From: JALYUA01 sp038229875
GTDB lineage: Bacteria > Acidobacteriota > Thermoanaerobaculia > UBA5066 > Gp7-AA6
Reading direction: 5' to 3'
Assembly: GCA_038229875.1 (NCBI GenBank)
Contig: JBBROA010000016.1
Location: 1 to 49,415 of the forward strand
Length of the DNA stretch: 49,415 nt
Numbering within the stretch: position 1 is the first letter of the stretch; the number at the start of each line of letters is the position of its first letter. Of this stretch, positions 43,922 through 49,415 are shown in pieces. Position numbers and translations under genes: made by a program. The notes under the pieces were generated by a model. It was not told the origin of the DNA. It worked only from the letters and a program-made list of their open reading frames with translations, and searched no databases.

Positions 43922-44922
43922 GCGTGCGTCGCCTCGCGAACCCGCGATTCGCGCGCGCGTACGACCTCATCTCGGACAAGCTCGCCCTCGTCGAAAAGGA
44001 GCTGGCGCTCCACTTTCGCTCCGCGAACCCGACGATCGACGGCATCGGGAGCTATCTCGGGTCGGGAGGCGGCAAGCGGCTGAGACCCGCGCTGCTTCTG
44101 CTCTCCTCGCGCCTGCTCGGGTACGGCGAGGGAGAGAAGGACGTCCGATACGCGGCGGTCGTCGAGTTCATCCATACGGCGACCCTCGTGCACGACGACA
44201 TCATCGACGAGGCCCGGCTGCGCCGCGGCCGCACGTCGGCGAACGCCCGGTGGGGAAACAATCTGACCGTCCTGTTCGGCGACTACCTGTACACGAAGTC
44301 GATGGGAATCGCGCTCGATGAAGGCGACCTGACGATCCTGAAGGTCCTCTCCGACACGACGCTTTCGATGATCGAGGGCGAGATCATCGCGATCGAGAAG
44401 ACGGGGGACATCGACGTCACCCGCGACGAAGCTCTCGACATCATCCGCCGCAAGACCGCGGACCTCTTCTCCGCCGCCTGCCGGCTGCCCGCGCATTTCG
44501 CCCCGAGGGGCGACCTCTTCGCCGCCGAGCACCTCGCCGAGTACGGCCGATGCCTCGGCGTCGCGTTCCAGCTCATCGACGACATGCTCGACTACACCGG
44601 CAGTGAGGAGTCGATCGGAAAACCGGTGTTAAACGACCTCCGCGAGGGCAAGCTCACGATGCCGCTGCTCCTCGCGCTCCCCCGCGCGAATGCGAAGGAG
44701 CGCGAGGCCGTCGCCACGGTCGTACGGGAGCGGGAATTCCGCACCGTGGCCCCCGCCGAGATCCTCTCGATCGTCGAGCGTCACAAGGGGATCGCCGACA
44801 CCCGCGCTCTCGCCCGCGACTACGCAGGAGCCGCCCGCGTCGCCCTGGGCTCCTTCGCGGACTGCGAGGCCAAGGACGGTCTCCTGCTCGCCACCGAGTC
44901 CGTCATCGACCGGGTGAGCTGA
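43918..44922 (+). CDS. ispB: long-chain polyprenyl diphosphate synthase
   Basis: The 334-residue protein has GGGKRLRPALLLL, the first Asp-rich motif HDDIIDEA, the RRGRTSAN segment, GDYLYTKSM and the second Asp-rich motif DDMLDYTG. The small residues (ATLV) before the first motif fit long-chain products, such as the side chain of menaquinone. It starts at an ATGA overlap with yajQ. Chain length cannot be read. Confidence 0.92.
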   Translation: MSVRRLANPRFARAYDLISDKLALVEKELALHFRSANPTIDGIGSYLGSGGGKRLRPALLLLSSRLLGYGEGEKDVRYAAVVEFIHTATLVHDDIIDEARLRRGRTSANARWGNNLTVLFGDYLYTKSMGIALDEGDLTILKVLSDTTLSMIEGEIIAIEKTGDIDVTRDEALDIIRRKTADLFSAACRLPAHFAPRGDLFAAEHLAEYGRCLGVAFQLIDDMLDYTGSEESIGKPVLNDLREGKLTMPLLLALPRANAKEREAVATVVREREFRTVAPAEILSIVERHKGIADTRALARDYAGAARVALGSFADCEAKDGLLLATESVIDRVS

Positions 44923-45077
44923 AAAGGGCTCCGGGCAGCCGCTCCGACGACCCCGCCACGCGGATCTGACCTCTCCTTTCCGAATGAAAGACGGCGATCG
45001 ACGGTACGGAACCACGCGGACGCGCAGCAAACGGCCTTGGGCCCCAATAGAGACAGGTCAATGGCGCTTCAAGCCTA

Positions 45078-45096
45078 TTCCTTATAAAAAAAGGAA
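45078..45096. promoter_or_regulatory. AT-rich inverted repeat upstream of the TPR-like gene
   Basis: TTCCTT (45078-45083) and AAGGAA (45091-45096) flank an A-rich loop in the otherwise GC-rich 238-bp spacer 44923-45160. It may be an operator or a UP-like element for the promoter at 45123, or the end of the ispB transcript. No T-run follows. Confidence 0.3.
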
Positions 45097-45122
45097 GATC
45101 GTTCTCGTTACCTAAATAACTA

Positions 45123-45151
45123 TTGCCGCTGGCCGATAAGCTGCCTACAAT
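45123..45151 (+). promoter_or_regulatory. sigma70-type promoter with very short leader
   Basis: TTGCCG (45123-45128), a 17-bp spacer, then TACAAT (45146-45151). Transcription would start near 45158, only 2-3 nt before the ATG at 45161. Confidence 0.55.
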
Positions 45152-45160
45152 CAGCACAAC

Positions 45161-45520
45161 ATGTCGCGCGCCCTCCCCTGGAGCAGTATCACCAGCAAAT
45201 TCAAGACTTTAGCCAGGCCGGCGGCCCCCGGCGCCGCCGAGGAATCCCGGCTCTATTACAGGCGGGCATGCCTTGCCGCTGCCGAGGAGCGATTCGACGT
45301 CGCTCTGATCTTCTGCGCCAAGGCGCTCGAGCTCGAACCGAGGGATCTCGCGACCCGTCTTCTCGTCGGAAAGATCCACGACCGCGGGCTCGCCGACGTC
45401 AGCGCGGCCGTCACCGCCTACCGGAAGGTCATCGCGCTCGCGTCCTACGATCCTCACGATCCGTACTGCTCCGCCGCGCAAGCCGCGCTCGATCAGCTCG
45501 TCCAGGCTCAATCCTACTAG
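45161..45520 (+). CDS. TPR-like hypothetical protein
   Basis: This 119-residue protein has helix pairs typical of tetratricopeptide repeats: YYRRACLAAAEERFDVALIF, FCAKALELEPRDLATRLLVG and DVSAAVTAYRKVIALA. No signal peptide is seen, and the first 25 residues are basic and Ser-rich. No other Met occurs, so the ATG at 45161 is the only standard start near the promoter. It is convergent with the next gene. The role is unknown, probably protein-protein contact. Confidence 0.65.
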   Translation: MSRALPWSSITSKFKTLARPAAPGAAEESRLYYRRACLAAAEERFDVALIFCAKALELEPRDLATRLLVGKIHDRGLADVSAAVTAYRKVIALASYDPHDPYCSAAQAALDQLVQAQSY

Positions 45521-45530
45521 CGCCTTTCGG

Positions 45531-46211
45531 CTACGGCCGACCTTTCTCCCTCTCTCTTACCGCGCCCGGGGTGAACGGTGAAGGACTGTCCGTCGAGGCC
45601 CTGGAGGAGCCTGCCCTTTCTGTGGTCAGCGCGCGCCATCCCCAGGGATGCAGGGGCGGCCGTCCGAGCAGGGCGGCCCTTTCGCGGCCTGGAGGATCGA
45701 GACGCCGGGCGTCCGGGTCGATCGTCCAGCCCGGCCCGCTGACCAGCGCGGGCGCTGCGCCGCCCAGGTCGAGGGCGAAGAGAATCCCTCCGATCCCTTC
45801 GGGGCTCTCGGCCAGGATCGCGACGGAATTGCGTCCGGCGCGCAGCAGCGACGTGACGTCCACCGCCTGCGCCGGGTCTCCGGGCCGCTGACCTCCCAGC
45901 GCGGCTCGCACGCCGTTGATCGACAACTCGTAGCGCCGGTCGACGAAAATGCGCGCGACGGCCCGTCGGGGGACCGCCGCCAGAGAGATCGCGGAGAGAG
46001 CCGTGAAGCGCGCCGGTTGCCGCTCGGGGCTCGAGGAGAACCAGATCCAGTGCGCCCCGGCAAATCCGGCACGGCGCTCCCGAGCCGTTCGAAGGAGCGA
46101 GAGCCCGCCGTGCGAAAGGAGCGCGAGAATGAGGACTGCGAGGAAGCCTGGGGCGACGCGGCGCCAGGAAAGCGCTACGGCGCCGCTGTTCGAGGAGCTC
46201 AGTTGACCCAA
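45531..46211 (-). CDS. membrane-anchored beta-sandwich protein (rhamnosidase N-domain-like)
   Basis: I chose the TTG at 46211, which gives 226 residues; CTG at 46202 is possible, and longer starts would overlap kdsB. A membrane helix (APGFLAVLILALLSHGGLSL) is followed by AGFAGAHWIWFSS, RRAVARIFVDRRYELSINGV, AVDVTSLLRAGRNSVAILAE and GGILFALDLG. The order WIW, D-x-x-Y-x-L-x-x-N-G, D-V-T-x-x-L-x-x-G-x-N is typical of carbohydrate-binding jelly-roll domains preceding GH78/GH2-type catalytic domains. No catalytic domain follows. It may bind envelope glycan; this is inference. Confidence 0.5.
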   Translation of the reverse strand: MGQLSSSNSGAVALSWRRVAPGFLAVLILALLSHGGLSLLRTARERRAGFAGAHWIWFSSSPERQPARFTALSAISLAAVPRRAVARIFVDRRYELSINGVRAALGGQRPGDPAQAVDVTSLLRAGRNSVAILAESPEGIGGILFALDLGGAAPALVSGPGWTIDPDARRLDPPGRERAALLGRPPLHPWGWRALTTERAGSSRASTDSPSPFTPGAVREREKGRP

Positions 46212-46246
46212 GGCGCGCCAGAGAATACACTCTTCTTCCCGACGTG

Positions 46247-46977
46247 ATGACGATCGTCGGATTGATCCCCGCCCGGTTCGCCTCGGTCCGTTTTCCGGCC
46301 AAACCCCTCGCTCTCCTTGCAGGTAAACCCATGGTCGTTCATGTGCTCGACGCGGCTCGCTCGGCCACACGGCTCAACCGCGTTGCGGTGGCGACGGACG
46401 ACGAGCGCATCGCGGCCGCGGTGCGGAAAGCGGGAGGGGAAGCGGTCCTGACGTCCCCCGAATGCGCGAGCGGGACCGACAGGCTCGCGGAGGCGGCGCG
46501 CGCGATTCCGGCCGACGTCTACGTGAACATCCAAGGGGACGAGCCGCTCATGTCGTCCGCGAACATCGACGCCGCCGTCGATGCCCTGACCGCCTCGGCC
46601 GAGCGTGAGATCGCTTCGGTGTGGGTGCCGCTTCCCCCGGCGGAGAGCGTCGATCCGAATTCGGTCAAAGTGGTCGTCGCCTCGGACGGCCGCGCCCTCT
46701 ACTTCTCGCGAGCGCCCATTCCGTTTCCCCGCGCAGGCGACCCGGAATACCGGAAGCACCTGGGGCTCTATGCTTACAGGGCGGAGACCCTGCAGAAGAT
46801 CGCGCGTCTGCCCCCTTCCCCGCTCGAGCGCCTCGAGTCGCTCGAGCAGCTGCGGTGGCTCGAGGCGGGTTACGCGATCTGGATGGGAAAGGCGGCTTCG
46901 GACTCGATCGGCGTGGATACCCCCGAGGATCTCGAGAAGGCGGAGGAGTGGATGAGAGCAAGACTGGAGGCTTCGGC

Positions 46978-46981
<4 letters not shown>
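46247..46981 (+). CDS. kdsB: 3-deoxy-manno-octulosonate cytidylyltransferase
   Basis: The 244-residue enzyme begins MTIVGLIPARFASVRFPAKP, the family signature, with VATDDERIA, TSPECASGTDRLAEAA, VNIQGDEPLM, YFSRAPIPFPR and KHLGLYAYRAETL. It activates Kdo as CMP-Kdo for lipid A core. GTG 46244 directly before the ATG is an alternative. Its stop overlaps pyrG by 4 nt, forming kdsB-pyrG-kdsA. Confidence 0.96.
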
Positions 46982-48647
<1,666 letters not shown>

Positions 48648-48651
<4 letters not shown>

Positions 48652-49415
48652 CGCCGGCGGTCCGGAGAATCGAGATCGCGCCGGGTTACGCGATCGGAGG
48701 AGAAAGCGGCGGCTCGGAGCCGCCGCTCTTCTTTGCGGGTCCCTGCGTCATCGAGTCCCGCGAACATGCCGTCGCGATGGGGCGGAAGCTCGCCGACATC
48801 GCACGCGAGACCGGCGCCCGCATCGTCTACAAGTCGTCCTTCGACAAGGCGAACCGCTCTTCGAAGGATTCGTTTCGCGGCCCCGGCCTCGCCGAGGGCC
48901 TCGACATCCTCGCGGAAGTGAAGGCGAAGACCGGGCTTCCCCTGATCTCCGACATCCACCTGCCGGAACAGGCGGAGGCCGCGGCGCGGGTCCTGGACGT
49001 CCTACAGATCCCGGCGTTTCTGAGCCGCCAGACGGACCTGCTGGTGGCCGCGGCGCGGACCGGCAAGCCGATCAACGTGAAAAAAGGCCAGTTCATGGCC
49101 CCGGACGACATGGGACAGGTCGTGGAAAAGTGTCGCGCCGCGGGCAACGAGAACGTGCTCCTCTGCGAACGAGGGACGTCGTTCGGGTATCACAACCTGA
49201 TCGTCGACATGCGCTCCTTCCCGATCCTGCGGGCGCTAGGAGTCCCGGTCGTCTACGACGTCACGCACTCACTCCAGCTTCCAGGAGGAGGGAAGGAAAC
49301 CGGGGGGCTCAAACAGTACGCTCCCGTGCTGGCGCGCGCCGCAGCGGCGACGGGGTTCGTCGACGGCTATTTCCTGGAAGTCCACGACCACCCGGACGCG
49401 GCCCTGTCGGACCGC
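48648..49415 (+). CDS. kdsA: 3-deoxy-8-phosphooctulonate synthase, 3'-truncated by window end
   Basis: The frame is open from the end of pyrG to the window edge. Motifs: LFFAGPCVIESREHAV, VYKSSFDKANRSSKDSFRGP, PLISDIHLPEQA, AFLSRQTDLL, INVKKGQFMAPDDM and VVYDVTHSLQLPGG, all KdsA-specific. It condenses PEP with arabinose-5-phosphate to Kdo-8-phosphate. No ATG, GTG or TTG lies in frame near the start. A GAGGA at 48637-48641 is 6 nt before a CTG at 48648 that overlaps the pyrG stop, so CTG is the likely start. The C-terminus is outside the window. Confidence 0.95.

Overview
This is a high-GC window from a diderm (Gram-negative type) bacterium. Kdo synthesis genes (kdsB, kdsA), a lolA gene, an Omp85-like outer-membrane protein and a Tat component point to an outer membrane. 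Lineage is inference: the order yceD-rpmF-plsX-fabH-fabD-fabG-acpP-fabF, the adjacent etfBA with an ETF:menaquinone oxidoreductase-like protein, and the gene content would fit Acidobacteriota (for example Thermoanaerobaculia-like), but no marker here proves it.

1-11.2 kb is an accessory, partly decayed region that looks less GC-rich from about 3.7 to 8.8 kb. It holds the end of a membrane cytochrome b, a Tat-exported molybdopterin oxidoreductase, a small zinc-ribbon protein, a protein with a degenerate HD domain, an integrase remnant, a 55-residue TatA, a multiply frameshifted secreted-protein pseudogene, a YetF/DUF421 membrane protein, an MgtE magnesium channel, a GT39-type glycosyltransferase and a gene broken by one amber codon. 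It ends at tRNA-Gly(GCC).

11.3-25 kb reads mostly on the minus strand. It contains a zinc-finger protein, YraN, a lipoprotein, the ETF:menaquinone oxidoreductase-like FeS protein, etfA, etfB and the fatty-acid/phospholipid initiation cluster with rpmF and yceD. A beta-lactamase-fold lipoprotein sits between fabD and fabG. Together these genes make acyl chains and feed acyl-CoA-derived electrons to menaquinone.

25-36.7 kb is envelope biogenesis. On the plus strand, three GT4 glycosyltransferases and a polyprenyl-phosphate sugar transferase start and extend a surface glycan. On the minus strand, pgpA-murB-manC-moxR-DUF58-transglutaminase forms a tightly overlapping operon.

36.7-49.4 kb is mainly plus-strand housekeeping: recA, a 926-residue multidomain outer-membrane protein, purH, lolA, yajQ, a polyprenyl synthase, a short TPR-like gene with a nearly leaderless promoter, and kdsB-pyrG-kdsA (kdsA runs off the end). 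A tusA-like gene and a membrane-anchored beta-sandwich protein are on the minus strand.

The two most unusual signals are (i) the multidomain protein at 37958-40738, which joins a possible TIM-like N-terminal region, a LolA-like domain and an Omp85-like barrel, and (ii) degenerate arrays with a strict 7-bp period in six intergenic spacers between 16.6 and 30.2 kb, several of them as inverted pairs.
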